Positions 1-38,425 of a DNA stretch of 64,000 nt are shown here, one piece after another. The stretch is taken from NCBI GenBank assembly GCA_013396915.1, contig VWZL01000113.1, forward strand, positions 63,321 through 127,320. Direction: 5' to 3'. The position numbers were made by a program, and so were the translations under genes. Numbering within the stretch: the first letter of the stretch is position 1; every line of letters starts with the position of its first letter. The notes under the pieces are model-generated. The model was not told where the DNA came from. It made no database searches and worked only from the letters and a program-made list of their open reading frames with translations. This DNA is from Stercorarius parasiticus. Taxonomy: Eukaryota > Chordata > Aves > Charadriiformes > Stercorariidae.

Positions 1-25959
<25,959 letters not shown>

Positions 25960-26402
25960 NNNNNNNNNNNNNNNNNNNNNNNNNNNNNNNNNNNNNNNNN
26001 NNNNNNNNNNNNNNNNNNNNNNNNNNNNNNNNNNNNNNNNNNNNNNNNNNNNNNNNNNNNNNNNNNNNNNNNNNNNNNNNNNNNNNNNNNNNNNNNNNNN
26101 NNNNNNNNNNNNNNNNNNNNNNNNNNNNNNNNNNNNNNNNNNNNNNNNNNNNNNNNNNNNNNNNNNNNNNNNNNNNNNNNNNNNNNNNNNNNNNNNNNNN
26201 NNNNNNNNNNNNNNNNNNNNNNNNNNNNNNNNNNNNNNNNNNNNNNNNNNNNNNNNNNNNNNNNNNNNNNNNNNNNNNNNNNNNNNNNNNNNNNNNNNNN
26301 NNNNNNNNNNNNNNNNNNNNNNNNNNNNNNNNNNNNNNNNNNNNNNNNNNNNNNNNNNNNNNNNNNNNNNNNNNNNNNNNNNNNNNNNNNNNNNNNNNNN
26401 NN
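25960..26402. other. Assembly gap of 443 Ns
   Basis: A run of Ns hides the BMP2K initiator codon, the first codons of the Gly-rich N-terminus, and probably the transcription start. Any open frame drawn across it is meaningless. Confidence 0.99.
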
Positions 26403-26430
26403 CGGCGGCGGGAGGGGCCGCGGGGCCAGG

Positions 26431-26440
26431 GCGCATGCGC
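26431..26440. promoter_or_regulatory. NRF1-type binding site
   Basis: GCGCATGCGC is a full palindromic match to the NRF1 core (GCGCANGCGC), lying 29 bases beyond the gap. Confidence 0.65.
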
Positions 26441-26502
26441 GGCCCCCGCTCCCTCACACACGCGCCGGCCTCACCGTTACACGCCCCCCGCCCGCCGCCC
26501 GG

Positions 26503-26512
26503 CCGGAAGTGA
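26503..26512 (+). promoter_or_regulatory. ETS/GABP-type site
   Basis: CCGGAAGTGA matches the consensus of GABPA and ELK-type ETS factors commonly found near start sites in CpG islands. Confidence 0.6.
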
Positions 26513-26523
26513 GGTTGGGCGAG

Positions 26524-26529
26524 CACGTG
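26524..26529. promoter_or_regulatory. E-box CACGTG
   Basis: A canonical CACGTG palindrome within GAGCACGTGGGC, of the USF/MYC type, 12 bases past the ETS-type site. Confidence 0.5.
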
Positions 26530-29500
26530 GGCTCGGCGGCCGTTAGGGGCGGTGGCGGCCTCGCGCTCTCCCTGACGGGGCGCGCGCGGCGAGCGGGAAG
26601 CCCTCGGCTTGGTGGCCCCTCGCCGGGACCGGGACCGGCCTGAGGGGGGAAACGGCACCCCGGTCCGGCCGGCGGATGGCTGTAGGCCCTCCGGGGTCTG
26701 TCGAGCGCTTCCCATAGGGAAAATAACTGTAAAAACTGTGAAATGACTGTTGACGGCACGAGTAAGTTAAGCGTGGTGGACCTCCAGCCAAGGGTTAGGC
26801 GTTGACTGACTGAAAAGAAGCGGTAAAAGGAGGGATCCGGACAGGAAAACACAAAATGTGCATTTGCCCCCGTGCAATGTACCGTCCGTGGGCATCTCCC
26901 CTAGAGACGCTGACAAAGTGACCCTGGGAGTTTGCCAACGCAAGCTCGTTTCAGCTGTGAAATTTTCAGGAGAATAAGAATTGTATTGGAAAAGCGGTTC
27001 CCGAAGCACAAGGCGCCCTGTGTCCCGCACTCTCGGTCAGGTTTGCCAGCTCGATTACAAAGGCCGGCAGCCACAGCGGCCAGGGACCAACTGACTGCCA
27101 GGTACGTTTCTGTCACCGTGCTACTAGACGGCAAGCGTGGCTGTTTAAGGCTGTATTTGTCACAGTGCCCTGGAAACACCACTTGGGAAACACCCTACAT
27201 TTCCAAATTATTTATCTCAGATTTATAATTCACAGTGAGACTGAAACCGAATTTCAAAACTGTCCGAAATGCCGATAACATCCAGTTTTTGTACTTAAAC
27301 AGTGATTCTAGTCATCCAAAAATGGTGAGAGATCAGGGTCGTTGAAAAGGTGGCTCCGTTCCAAGCCTGTTCGCTTTGGTAGTCCCCCCTGCGCAAATAC
27401 AAATGAGGTACTCCTGCATGTTTTTCCTCCTTACTGAATGAAATCATACAATAAAAACAAAACTGACGTGGGAACTCCCGTCAATTTCTCGTATGAATGA
27501 ATGAAGCTGCTTTTTTGGCACCTACAGTGGGAACGTAACGACACAGCCTTTCACACCCAACACCTAGGTTGTGGATGGACGTCAAATCGCAGCCATCAGT
27601 TAAGTAAAACCTCTTGAGAAGTCAGAAGCTCAAACCTTCGGGGCAACATTTCAATAATCAAATTAGTTTTGACTTAATCATATTGCCGTACTCTTAGTCG
27701 ATGGCAAAATGACAATACTTCTCTCTTGAACCTGTCTCACATTGAGAGCACCGATACAGCGACTTGCATTAGTAGTCCCCTTTCCGTAGTCGTTGCCATC
27801 CTTTCAGTAACCGGAGATCAGTTTTTCCGCAGCGTGTAGAGGCTCTAATTCACGGTTTTCCGTAGAAGAGAAAGGTATTTTGACTGCAGATGGAAGGAAT
27901 AGAGTACTGTGAGAGGAATGGCATTCCGTGAATGAGGGCATTCTTACAGCGATGTATGCCTGCACTCCTTAGATATACGCTTTTTGTTATGTCTTTGAGA
28001 AAAAATGCAGCTAGCTTAAAAGCACCTAAGTTTAGTGCCAGTGAGTAATAAAGTTTTGCTCATCCTCAGTAAAAAGTCACTGCGAGAGGGCAGGATTGGC
28101 TTTTAGGTTAGCTGGTTAGTTTTTATTTGTTTTGGGGGGCCCCATTCCCACCCATGTATGTTTGTTCTTTTTAAAGCAAGAGACTGAATTATTGCTTGAG
28201 GTATTTATAGGCTGGACAAAGCGAGCGCTCTTCTTATACTGGGATTAACACCACTAATCTCTGTCTTGACATACTAGAGGACGTAGAGGTCAACTACTAG
28301 GCATCGCCAGCAAATAAGTGTATCAGTATTGCACACTGAGTTGTGGTCGTGAACGCGTAGGTGGCCGCAGAACTGGCCAGTCTCTCGTGAGTAATCTCAA
28401 AGGGCCGCGCCGCATCCGCTTTATGACATTCCACAACCCATTTAATCGCAAACTTGGCACCCAAATAGTCTTTTTCTGTAAGACGCCAGCATGTTGTGAG
28501 GAGGTTTCGTGTTAAGGATTCCCTTTTCTTAAGTACAGAAGTTGAATAATAGAGACAATTTTGACAGATCGCTTGAAAAAATGGGCCCGATCCTCTAAGC
28601 AGGTAACCGAGTGATACTTTTGAGTACATGAATAGGCCTGCTGACTTTCATTTAATTCCTCGCCGGCGTGGAAGCACATTTTGACATTTCTAGAAGATAC
28701 ATTAATTTCCAGAAAGGAAGAGCTGTGAGACTTCTTTCACTCAGGGTGTGAAACCCAAAGTAAACTTCGCTCTCCCATACTGAAATGAAACCTCTCGTTC
28801 GGTTCAGGCAGAGCAGGGACGCTTTGGTCTTCTGCATCTGGAACGCGTGCAGTGAAAACAACCTATTTAATGGAAGGCATGCTTGACGGTCTGACAAACG
28901 GATCAGAAAGGTCTTTGCGCTACTTAAAAAAAAAGAAAAAAAACAGAAAACAAACTTTAAAACCTTGAAAGTACCCACAAGCACAGTTATTTTCTGGTCG
29001 ATGTGAAACAGTAGATGGTTTGAAGAAAAATCGGTGACAAAGAACAGAAAATCAGAAGTATGAATCCTAAAGTTAGGCGAGATCACCTACAGAGGTGGAG
29101 AAGATGCGAGATCTTGATGCAGAGGCTGCATCGAAGCCAGGAGATCCGTTATCGTTACTGGGTGGTGGGGGAGGGAAGGGTTGCTGTATAATGTTTTTTT
29201 CCTAAACCCTCAACTTGATGAATCATGAAATGATAGCAGATATTCATCTTTCATTATCAAAAAAATAAAAGAGCAATAAAGGTCAGCTTCTGCTTTTAGG
29301 ACTGTGGAGTCAACGGTGAACTTTCACTGTATGAAAACAGGAGAGAAAACAAAAAAGTCCCAGTCGCATGCTGTGTGTGTCTCCATCACGATATTGGTAC
29401 GTCTCGCTTCTTCCTTCCTTTTATTGCCTGGGGTCTAAAATGCCGATACGTTCTTCCTTTTCTGACAATTGCATAATGGCAGATCTATAATGGCATGTAA

Positions 29501-29723
29501 ATTTTTCCGCTTACTGTCTCAGTTCAGCACATAATACGCGTCTTGAAATTCCTCTCACAGTTAGTTTCACAAAAGCAAACCTCCGGAGATTTTTCTTAAT
29601 GCAATAGTAACTGTATTCTCAGTGTCAAGACAGCGACGGTCCTGTCTTGTGACCAGTAATGTATTCGTGGCTTTATTTCAGAGCGCTTGAAATCCACGTC
29701 CCCCTCCTGACTCCTCGCTGGTA

Positions 29724-29925
29724 GACAGCCTTAAGCATGCTGCCTCACCTCAGTATACGTAAAGTTTCCCATCTGTGAAATCGGGATAAGGCAGCTTTAA
29801 GTATGCTACTTCACCTCCATATATGACGAATTTTCCCATCTGTAAAACTACGGTAATGATTATTTACTCCACTGCAAAATGCTTTGAAGATTTATGGAGG
29901 AAAGCTCTAGGTGAGAACGCCGCTT
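29724..29925 (+). repeat. MIR-like SINE relic with imperfect 66-bp tandem duplication
   Basis: TTTCCCATCTGTGAAATCGG (about 29765) and TTTTCCCATCTGTAAAAC (about 29831) both resemble the MIR core 'TTTCCTCATCTGTAAAATGG'. The block at about 29724-29789 is repeated at 29790-29856 with an offset of 66 bases: CAGCCTTAAGCATGCTGCCT against CAGCTTTAAGTATGCTACTT. After it, GCAAAATGCTTTGAAGATTT resembles the 3' part of MIR-type SINEs (AAAGCGCTTTGAGAT). MIR identity is by memory of the consensus; the duplication is read directly. Confidence 0.55.
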
Positions 29926-30882
29926 GAAAATGAAACATATTTCACATGTGCTTGGAGTTTAAAATGTGATGATTTAATCCTCTCTGCTGAACACTTCAAA
30001 TGCCTTTTTACCTCGATTACTGTTCCTTAAGCGTTTCTCTCCTTACATCTCTCCCTACTCGTAACTCTTTCGTCTGTACAATACATCAATTGCTTTTAAT
30101 TCAGTCCCGTGACAATAAGACAGCTTCCTGCAAAAACGTTAAATATCCCTTAGAACAAGTAGTTATTAAGGCAAAACAGAAGCGGAAAGTTTTCTTTGTG
30201 TGAGTGTTGTTTTGGAAATGTCTCTTACTCTTTCTGGACAAACTATTTTCATTCTAAGTACCCAAGCTGAGTGTTAGAAACCAAAGAAAAAATAAATATC
30301 TAATTTTCTAGAAACGTGTTCTTTACATATTAAAACTTTTTTTTCTTTTTTAAAGTGTCACTTCATTGTTCTTCACCTTAATTTAAAACACACAGATCTG
30401 TGTCCTTGTAATACAAGACTCTCAAGTGTTCAGCAATGACGGCAGTAAAATTTTTTTGTCCTTTTTCGGGTACGTGAGGATTATTTTCTATTTTGTAATA
30501 ATTCAGTCAGTGTGAACAAAGCACTGCCAGAGAGAAAGTTTTCCCAAGAAGCACTTTTAATTCTTTTTCCCTTCTTATCGCCTCATTGTTGCGTGTTTAT
30601 TTTCCTTCTGGTCCCGTGGGAGCCGTGAGAAACATCATTTTAGACAGAGAGGTAGCTATGCAATCTTCCTATCTTAATAAATACTGTTTCTGAGTTTTGT
30701 ACTGCTGACCCTGACGGAGTCTGTTTTAGACACGGTTACTAAAACCAGACAAAATGTTTATAATGAGCTAAAAGCTAAGAAAGGCCCAGGAGATAACTGC
30801 TTTGGGTTTGGTTTTGCTTTTCTCTGGCATCGAGTCATATCCCAGCTCTGCATCTCAGAGGCAGTAGTAGTAATGAAAAGCT

Positions 30883-30884
<2 letters not shown>

Positions 30885-30914
<30 letters not shown>
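30885..30914 (-). repeat. Poly-T run of 30 (poly-A on the minus strand)
   Basis: Thirty consecutive T on the plus strand. On the minus strand an AATAAA-like word (GTAAAATAAAA) stands directly before the A run, as in a retrotransposed 3' end, but no parent gene or target-site duplication was recognised. Confidence 0.9.
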
Positions 30915-30916
<2 letters not shown>

Positions 30917-33254
30917 TTTACAAAAAAACAAAAATTTGTGCTTAATTATATATACAAAATAGCAGAAAGATTTTGGTCTGTTATGAAACATGTTGGCATG
31001 GAAAATATGTCGATGTGGAAAAAAAAAAAAGTCAGAAATCACTTGGTGCAGCGGGATGGCACAAATCGGCTAGAAAGCCCGCGCGTTGTCTGACGTCTCC
31101 TCCGGGTTTGAAGATCTGAGCAGCGTTGGAGGCTTTGCGTTGACCTTGTGAACAGAGACAAATTTTCATTCCTTTCACTTTGTATCCGCTATTCTAATCA
31201 GGAAAGAAACGAAAGGAGCTGCGGAAAACACCTAAGTCACTGATTTCTGACATATAAATGGAAACAAACTGAGGAGTGAGCTGGTGAAACTAAGGTACAA
31301 ATAGCCGACATCAGCTTTGGTGACACGCAGCACAGCTCTCATTGACGCTGAGGTCAAGAGTCTTTTATTGCAACGCAAGATTCGGTCATTTGTTCTGCAG
31401 CCAGCGTTGGGACCAAACAAAATACAAACTGCTTGTTCATGCAACAACGCTGGGCCAGTTCAAAACAGCAACAGAAAGTGGGGAAAACGTAAATGCAGGT
31501 GTGTTTGTAAGAGTCGTAGGTAGAAATCCTAGACGAAGGAATAGTAAAGAGGTTATAACAGGCTCAGAATTGTTTGCCTCTTCACCTGGTAAATTGCTTC
31601 ACGTTAATAATAATCTGTTTCCTTTCTGGAGAAGAACAGTCTCCTATGTTTGTCCCGATGACCGGGACTCTTGCTTCGTTTGGTAGGGAAAGAATTCCCG
31701 CTTGCTTTGTGAGAGCGTTCTTAGAGCCATATCTGAGCTCTTGAAGTTGAACTCTTCCCTGCTTTCTGTTGTCCAGGTTTGTGGTTATTCCCAGCTCACC
31801 AGCAGTGCAGTGCTTGATTTTATTCTCTCTTATAAACAAAACTTGGTTTCGGCCTTGCTTTAACAACTAACTTTTGCACTCCTAAAGATATCTAAGAAGT
31901 TTTTCTCATAGGAATGAAGTGTGCTTTGTGCAGCCTTTTGAAGGAAGGCCACCATCCTAACTTATTTAACGAATAAGTCTTAGAAATTTACTTTCTTCCG
32001 TGAAAAAGTTACGCATGTGACAGAAACACGTGGCCTTTCTCAACAATTCTTCAACTGTGGCACACGGTTTATAAAGGGCCTGCTGATAGTCCACAGAGAT
32101 CTGGATGGTGGCACAACGTTCCCTTTCCTGAAAGCTAAACTGTGTTACAGAAAACAAAAATGCCCGAATCCCAACACTACTACTACTCTCCTACTTCTAC
32201 AGCTGCAATTGAGATAAAAAGGAGGACAAAAGGTGAAAGTCAAGCACAAATGTCAAGTCTGAATGAAATCTTAATTTCAGCGGCATATAAATTAGACTAT
32301 AGCGTCCTTCACTGAAGTACCTTTGAGATGTAAATACATTATTTTACAGTGCAAAAAAATTCGAGCGTCACTGAAAACCAGCAGAGGCATTGGTACGCCC
32401 CAAAACTACTTGCAGATTCAAGAAATGATTTTATTTGACATCTTTTTCTTTTTACCCTATTTGCAGAGATAGGTCTTACTGTTTTAGTTGTTCTATAGAA
32501 TGCACCGGTTTTCCCCCCATGTATTTTTTGACTCTTGGAGAACTGCAAAAAATATTCCCGGTCATCAGTCGTTATGCTAAAAATAATTACTTCTTTATAT
32601 AGCCTTATAAACTTGAAGGGAGGGGAGAAAATCCGTGGAACTGAGAGCCTGGGAAGAAAGAACGTCTTTTGGGTCACGACTGAACAGTCTGTGTGCTGAT
32701 GCACATTTAAACATCGAAATCGTAAAACTGCAATGACTACAGATGTCTTTGCTGGCTGACTCGTACCTTTAAAAGCCCACATGTAAATACGGTTATGTTG
32801 CTTATAAATTGTTTAATTTTGCAAACAGGTTATTTCCACTCACAAGCTGTTAGCTGAAAGTACATTTCAAATATTGTGGAGGTACGAACTCTGGTTTTAG
32901 TTGTGTTTGGTTAGAAAATCATTAAGACTTTTGCGAGTTTTTTAGCCAATAGCATTTGCATCCAGGCTAAGGAAAGGGAAGAATTTTATCTGCTGCTAGC
33001 GTTACATGCCACAACAGAAGTAGTGGGAAAGATGGAGAAAAGAGAATTGCTGCAAATTTACGCCAGATCTACGTAGGTACGGAAATACTGTAATAATTGC
33101 TCATAATTTTGCAATAGCCTTTCCCGAAATAGGCCGTCCATTATTCCACTATGCAAAAAGACGGAGACAAAGCTATCGCATATCCTAATGACCGTCATTT
33201 CATGCTCTGCAGCCCAAGTGCGTATTAAGTAGGATACATAAGCCTTTGGCACGA

Positions 33255-34510
33255 GATGGGAATGACTTTCTGTTCTGGAAAGCAGAGAAAATTATTAGGG
33301 GAAGATCTATGTTGGATCTGGTTTTGAATAATACATTGAAAGTAGCTGTAAATCTAGAAGAGCGAAGGGTATTGAATGAAAGTGATCACAAAACAATTAC
33401 TTTCACCATCTAAAGAAAGGAGCAGTAATGACAAAGCACAGGTGAGGGACTTAGAAAACTTCATTACGTATCACGATACTTATGGGTGGGACCTTCGGAT
33501 ACTAAGTCAGGGAATAAAGGAGTCCAGGACACCTGATGACTTCTGAAAGTCATCTAATCACAGACTTAGCAGCAAAATTTTCTGATGCAGTGGGAAGATG
33601 GGCAGCCTAGTAAGGAAACGATATAAAAATCTGGGATGGAAATGTTTTAAAGGGGGGTATAAATATGCGGAAAAACTCACGTTAGGGCTACCGTTGCCTG
33701 TCTGACTGTGAACTAGGGCACTGCAGTGGTCTCCGGTGGAGCGGATTTTATTTGAGATCACTGGATAGCCTGTATGGCGGAAGAATGTACACGTCCAAAC
33801 TGTTTTGATGCCTCAATACCTGAGAGGAGCTGAAAGTAATTTGGTGGGGAGAATCCAGAATCAGAGGTCTGAAAATAACCCGATAAGATACGATGACTAC
33901 AAATGCAATAGCTAAGGGCAAGAGGGAAAAAAACCTTAAGTACAAAATTAGAAGTATCTGACAAAGCAGCAGGTCTGTCAAAACAGGTCTGAGGGCTACG
34001 GGGGCTCACAATCGGAACAGAAATCTGCAATGGAGAAACACAGGCAAAATTCAGTCGAGCACATACTGAAAGACGTGACATCTGTAGGACATGAAGGTAA
34101 TTAATCTGCTGAGGCTTCATCTGAAGTACCACATCCCGTTTTGGGTATCTGACATTAAGACAAGTTATTTTACATCAATTAGTTCAGAGGAATGGAGCAA
34201 ATACAAGACGTTCAGAAAATATGTCTTCTGAAGAAAGGTTAAACAAGTCCTATTCCTCTGGAGAAGAGATGAGGAGAAAAGAGCGAGTTAGTTTTCTGCA
34301 ATGGAAAGGCTGTCAATTACAGAAAGCTGATCAATGTTTCTAAATATTTGCTACTAGGAAGACAAGAATAATTTGTCTTAATTTACAGGAGAGAAAATTT
34401 AAACTAGACAATGTGAAAACCTTTGCTATAGTTAGGGTAAGGACGCGGTAGAAGAAAACTCATCAAACGCAGTACCCTCATCAAAAATGTTGTAGAAGCT
34501 TTAAACTTTT
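33255..34510 (+). mobile_element. Old CR1-like LINE relic with endonuclease-domain remnant
   Basis: Bases 33261-33410 translate without a stop for 50 codons. They include NDFLFWKAEKIIRGRS, MLDLVLNNTLKV and LNESDHKTITFTI, the pattern of the end of a LINE AP-endonuclease domain (DxFLxQxxxxPTRxxxLLDLxxTN, then SDHxxIxF). TAA follows at 33411. Further on, GAAGAAAGGTTAAACAAG and CTGGAGAAGAGATGAGGAGA (about 34231-34277) resemble the 3' untranslated part of CR1 copies (GAGGAGAGGTTAAAGGA, CTGGAGAAGAGAAGGCTGAGG). The middle is too decayed to read, so most of the reverse transcriptase is missing or unrecognisable. Boundaries are approximate. Confidence 0.6.
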
Positions 34511-37500
34511 CAACGTTTCATTTGTGGTTTTTTTTCTTAAAGGGTAAATAGACAATTATCAGTTCAGAAAAGGTTAAAGTTGAGTTGTATATACACATGA
34601 TGGTCCAATGTGCGTGGCGTTAGAGAAGCTGAACAGGTTCTTCTCAACTCTGTATTTCTCCATACGCATTCAGGAAATGGAAACACAAGGAAACGCTAAC
34701 TCATTCGGATTTAATGCGACACGTAACAAAGACGTCACAGAACTTAAGAATCGACGGTGCCGGCCTGCGGTGTGCCGGCTGCTTTCATTTACTCTCACGT
34801 TCCTCTGTCCTCGGTTGGAACGGGCCTTCAAACGGCTGTAATGCTGACTTTACCGAGTAAATTATTCCAATTTTTATCGAAAAGTCAGTCAAGTAATATT
34901 GGTTAGCTTTTGAAACACATGAAAACTGGCTTTATCAGTAGAAGGAAAAAACAACTTTTGTGTCACAAATGCCATCATAGGCCCGTAAATAAAGATTTGT
35001 GACAGGATATGTTTGGAAGGAGGGACTGTGAGCTAAACCCCAGCAAAAGCGTAAAATGTTTTTCAAGTTCAGTTTTTAGGCTGGCTAAGAATTTGAAAGA
35101 TGATTGAAACAATCTGACAAGCTTTCAGGACATACATTCTTTTCAGAGCATGCATTGGCTTTCCAATGCCAATAAAACTGTGTAATCTGTTAAAAAAATC
35201 ATTTCTGCATTTTTTCCCTTGTTTTTTCTCAGCTCACAATTGCAATAACAATTTCTCTGCAGGATCTTGGCCCATCACTTCCTTCCAGTCTTTTATTAGT
35301 CTCTGAGAAATGCCTACACCTAGTCATTATTGTTTAATTGGAGTGTCACCAAATAATAGTAACGCTTTCAATCTTTACAAAGGGTGATGAATTAAGACTT
35401 GCAGCGTCCTTGAGAGGAGATGAGTAAAAGCAATCCAACGAGCCGTGAACGAAACCTGGGCACTGCCCATGTAAACACGGTTATTGCTGACAAGAGCAGA
35501 AAGAAACAAAAAAAAAACCAAACGAGCACTTCAGACTGCAACCACCAGAGCCTGGTTCTCCAGCAGCGAGTGATTCATCATTCAGGAGCAATTCCTGCTC
35601 ACCTCTAGACCTTCAAACAGACCGTGCATGGGTTTTCAGCATTTAAATTGTAGATTTTTTTTTTTTGGTCCCCTAAATCTTGCAGGCAAAGTTGTCAAAA
35701 GCTTCTTAGCATTATGTCTGTTTCTGCGATATAACTATTGCAGACCTCCTGCCTCACGAAGATGCTGCATCATCTCTAGTTTATTTCGTCCAGAGTTAAA
35801 ACGCTGCAAACTTCCGACCACTTATAAAAACATGGGATGAGACAAGAAGACGCCAACTAGCCCAGGACGTTGGTCAGGATTATCGTCTGTAATCCAGCTG
35901 GGACATAAAGGGAACGCTGTATCCTCAACACCGAGTTTAGTAATCCCGGTGGCAAAGGTAGCTTCCATTGGGCGGCTTCTCATCAACACGCATGGGGAGC
36001 GGGTGCCTGGGAAAACGGAGCTGATTCAGTGTCGACTGTGCTCCTACACGCAGGCATCATCAGAGAAGCATCGGCCCGGAGGGATCATTGGGAGAGAAAG
36101 GATAGAGGCTGGGCACGGCTGTTTAGCCTGTGGGAGCAAAGGGAAACTCTTGACTTCTGCTTGGTCTTGGACTTGGTCTGCCAAGTCCAGGTTTGACAGT
36201 AACATCCAGCAACGATAAAAACGCATTACACGTTAGCTAATATTTCCAACATTTGCCATGGCTTACGATGACTGAATTCTGGGGGCTCGCATCCTCTCCA
36301 GTGTAGCAGCACTGGTTTAGACGTGAGTTTTATTAAATCACTGCAGCGTGCACACTGCTCAAGGGGTTTCTAAACTGATTTAACTAAATCAATCGAGGCA
36401 AAGTCTTTATTCAAACTCTCGCTCAAGTACTTCATCTGTGATCAAAGAGATCGTTTCCCCTTGTTTACTGTGAGCAGGGAGATGCCCGGAGAATAGCACG
36501 ACATTCGTGTTTATTTGTTGCTATCCTGCTCTATATCAAACTCAAATGTCTAGAAAATAAATCAGCAAAGTGCCACCTCCAAATCTAAGGCAACTACGTC
36601 CATAGTTAACGTCCGTTAGCATTACCGTAAGAAACCTCAGGAAAAGACTATGTGAGAAAAGTTAGTAAAGATTGAACTGGGAAATGTTGATAATGCGATG
36701 ACCCTGGTACTGGTATATAAAACAATGAATAACATAAGCATATTTTATTTAGCGTGCTCCGTATTTGTATTCCAAAAACAAGGTAGCCCATTAAACCCAA
36801 AAGCAAACAGTTTAAACTGCTTCTGGAAAAAATACAAATATACAACAGTAGGTAAACATATATATACATAGACATAATATTCTCTATGTGTATAATACTA
36901 GGCTAACCTGTAGAACTCTGCCACTGAGGTCATGGAGATGAAGAGCTTAGGTATATGCAAAGGATACATCTATTTTGATAATGAGAAGAGTCACAATTAC
37001 CTCGAGCATCTTGGTAAATTACTCAATCATTAATGAGCACTATTAACTTTAGTGCTTCATTTCAGGTAATGGGAAAAGCGCCTTCATTATTTCCATGTAT
37101 GTTGTTTACTTTCTCCTGTTTAGCGTCTGGTGTGGGTTACTTTCAAAGTCTAAATGAATCAGTGTCAGGTACCAAATTGTACTTCATAAAACAATATATT
37201 CTAAAACTGTTGTATACATATTCTAAATTACCTAAAAGCTTATCCATCTGCAGAACACGTACCTGTGTATGCTAGAATTTTTAAATAGTAATAAGATGTA
37301 AAAATTTTTCCAAAAAAAAGGTCCATTCCTTTAAAAGCAAAACCTGTCGGGGGGATTTGTCTTCTATTGAGGGAAACAGCGTTATTGTTTTCTTAGCTTT
37401 CTTACGTTAGATACGGTTTGAGAAATGAGAAAAATGTCACAGTTGTGCTTCATTTAGTTTGGCTTCATTGATTCAGTAAGTGTCATTTCCAGAAGCGTTT

Positions 37501-38344
37501 TCAGGCCCCGCTGTCTTTATGAAGCCAGACACTTTACTTTTCAGTTAATAACTCTGAGCTCTCTGGAAATGAAAAAGACAGGCTCTGACCTAGGAAAGCA
37601 GAACCTTCCTACACGTCCTCCTGCTTTTCTCCGTCACCAAGAGGTGCTTGCTGACGGTCACGTCTGTGCTTAAATATCTGTGGTGAAATAACATAACAAA
37701 AGAAGGCAACAGCAGCCTTACGCATGACTACATCTGGACTTACTTACAATGTGGGCTGCGAGAAACTTAAGGTTACAGTGCCTGTCAGTGCTGCCTGTTA
37801 TGGTCTAGGTCCACCAAACAGCTCGAGAAACTGCACCGGTCTCTGAGCAATCAGAAGCTAGGAAAAGTCTAGTAGTTAAAGTTCATAAGGGAGACGTTGC
37901 TAAAGCGCCAAGGGCCGTTGAGCACATTTTCCCTCTTGTGCCTTTGACACCTCCTTTATTGAAACGGACAACTGTGCAGAGCTAGGATATGAACAACCTT
38001 TCAGCCTTATTTACGGTTCCCTTTGAGTCCGCCAACATGGTTCAGCTGCGACGGTCTTTTTGCGTGGCACGTGTCCAGTCACATGGCTTGTAAGTGCAGG
38101 CAACAGTATAGGGATTCACTATTGCTGCCATCATCTTCGCTTCTTCAATTCCTTGTTTGGACCGTGAGTAACGCTAGAAACTCAAATGCAGCATTTGGTA
38201 CGCTGCATTGTGAAAGCTCCCTTTTTCCATGAAGCTGGGGAAATGTTATTCCTTAGATAAGGTATGGAGATCTCTACTTGGGCTTCTGTCAACCTCAGCT
38301 GCTGATGAGAAGATGCCTTCTGCTTCCATTTCTGAACACTACGC

Positions 38345-38425
38345 TTTCACCTGCTCTGGCAGGGCTATTGGACTAGATGATCTTCAGAGGTCCCTTCCAG
38401 CCCCTGTGATTCTGTGATTTGTATT
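38345..38425 (+). mobile_element. CR1 LINE 3' end, 5'-truncated
   Basis: CCTGCTCTGGCAGGGCTATT, GGACTAGATGATCTTCAGAG, GTCCCTTCCAGCCCCTGTGA and TTCTGTGATTTG follow in order, a near-textbook CR1 3' terminus. It is the best preserved transposon piece in the window. Typical heavy 5' truncation leaves about 75-80 bases. It supports a sauropsid, most likely avian, genome. Confidence 0.9.

Larger units (their letters stand above)
26403..26560 (-). promoter_or_regulatory. Probable BMP2K core/proximal promoter
   Basis: Directly upstream of exon 1 on the minus strand and GC-rich without an obvious TATA box. It contains a perfect NRF1-type palindrome GCGCATGCGC (26431-26440), an ETS/GABP-type CCGGAAGTGA (26503-26512) and an E-box CACGTG (26524-26529). 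These are typical of CpG-island housekeeping promoters. The exact start site cannot be read because of the gap. Confidence 0.65.
26700..33250. other. Intergenic DNA upstream of BMP2K
   Basis: No supportable gene. It contains a MIR-like element with an internal duplication (29724-29925) and a 30-base T run (30885-30914). Just outside the CpG island the plus strand is slightly G+T-rich, which leaves room for a divergent non-coding transcript, but no exon structure can be assigned. Confidence 0.7.
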
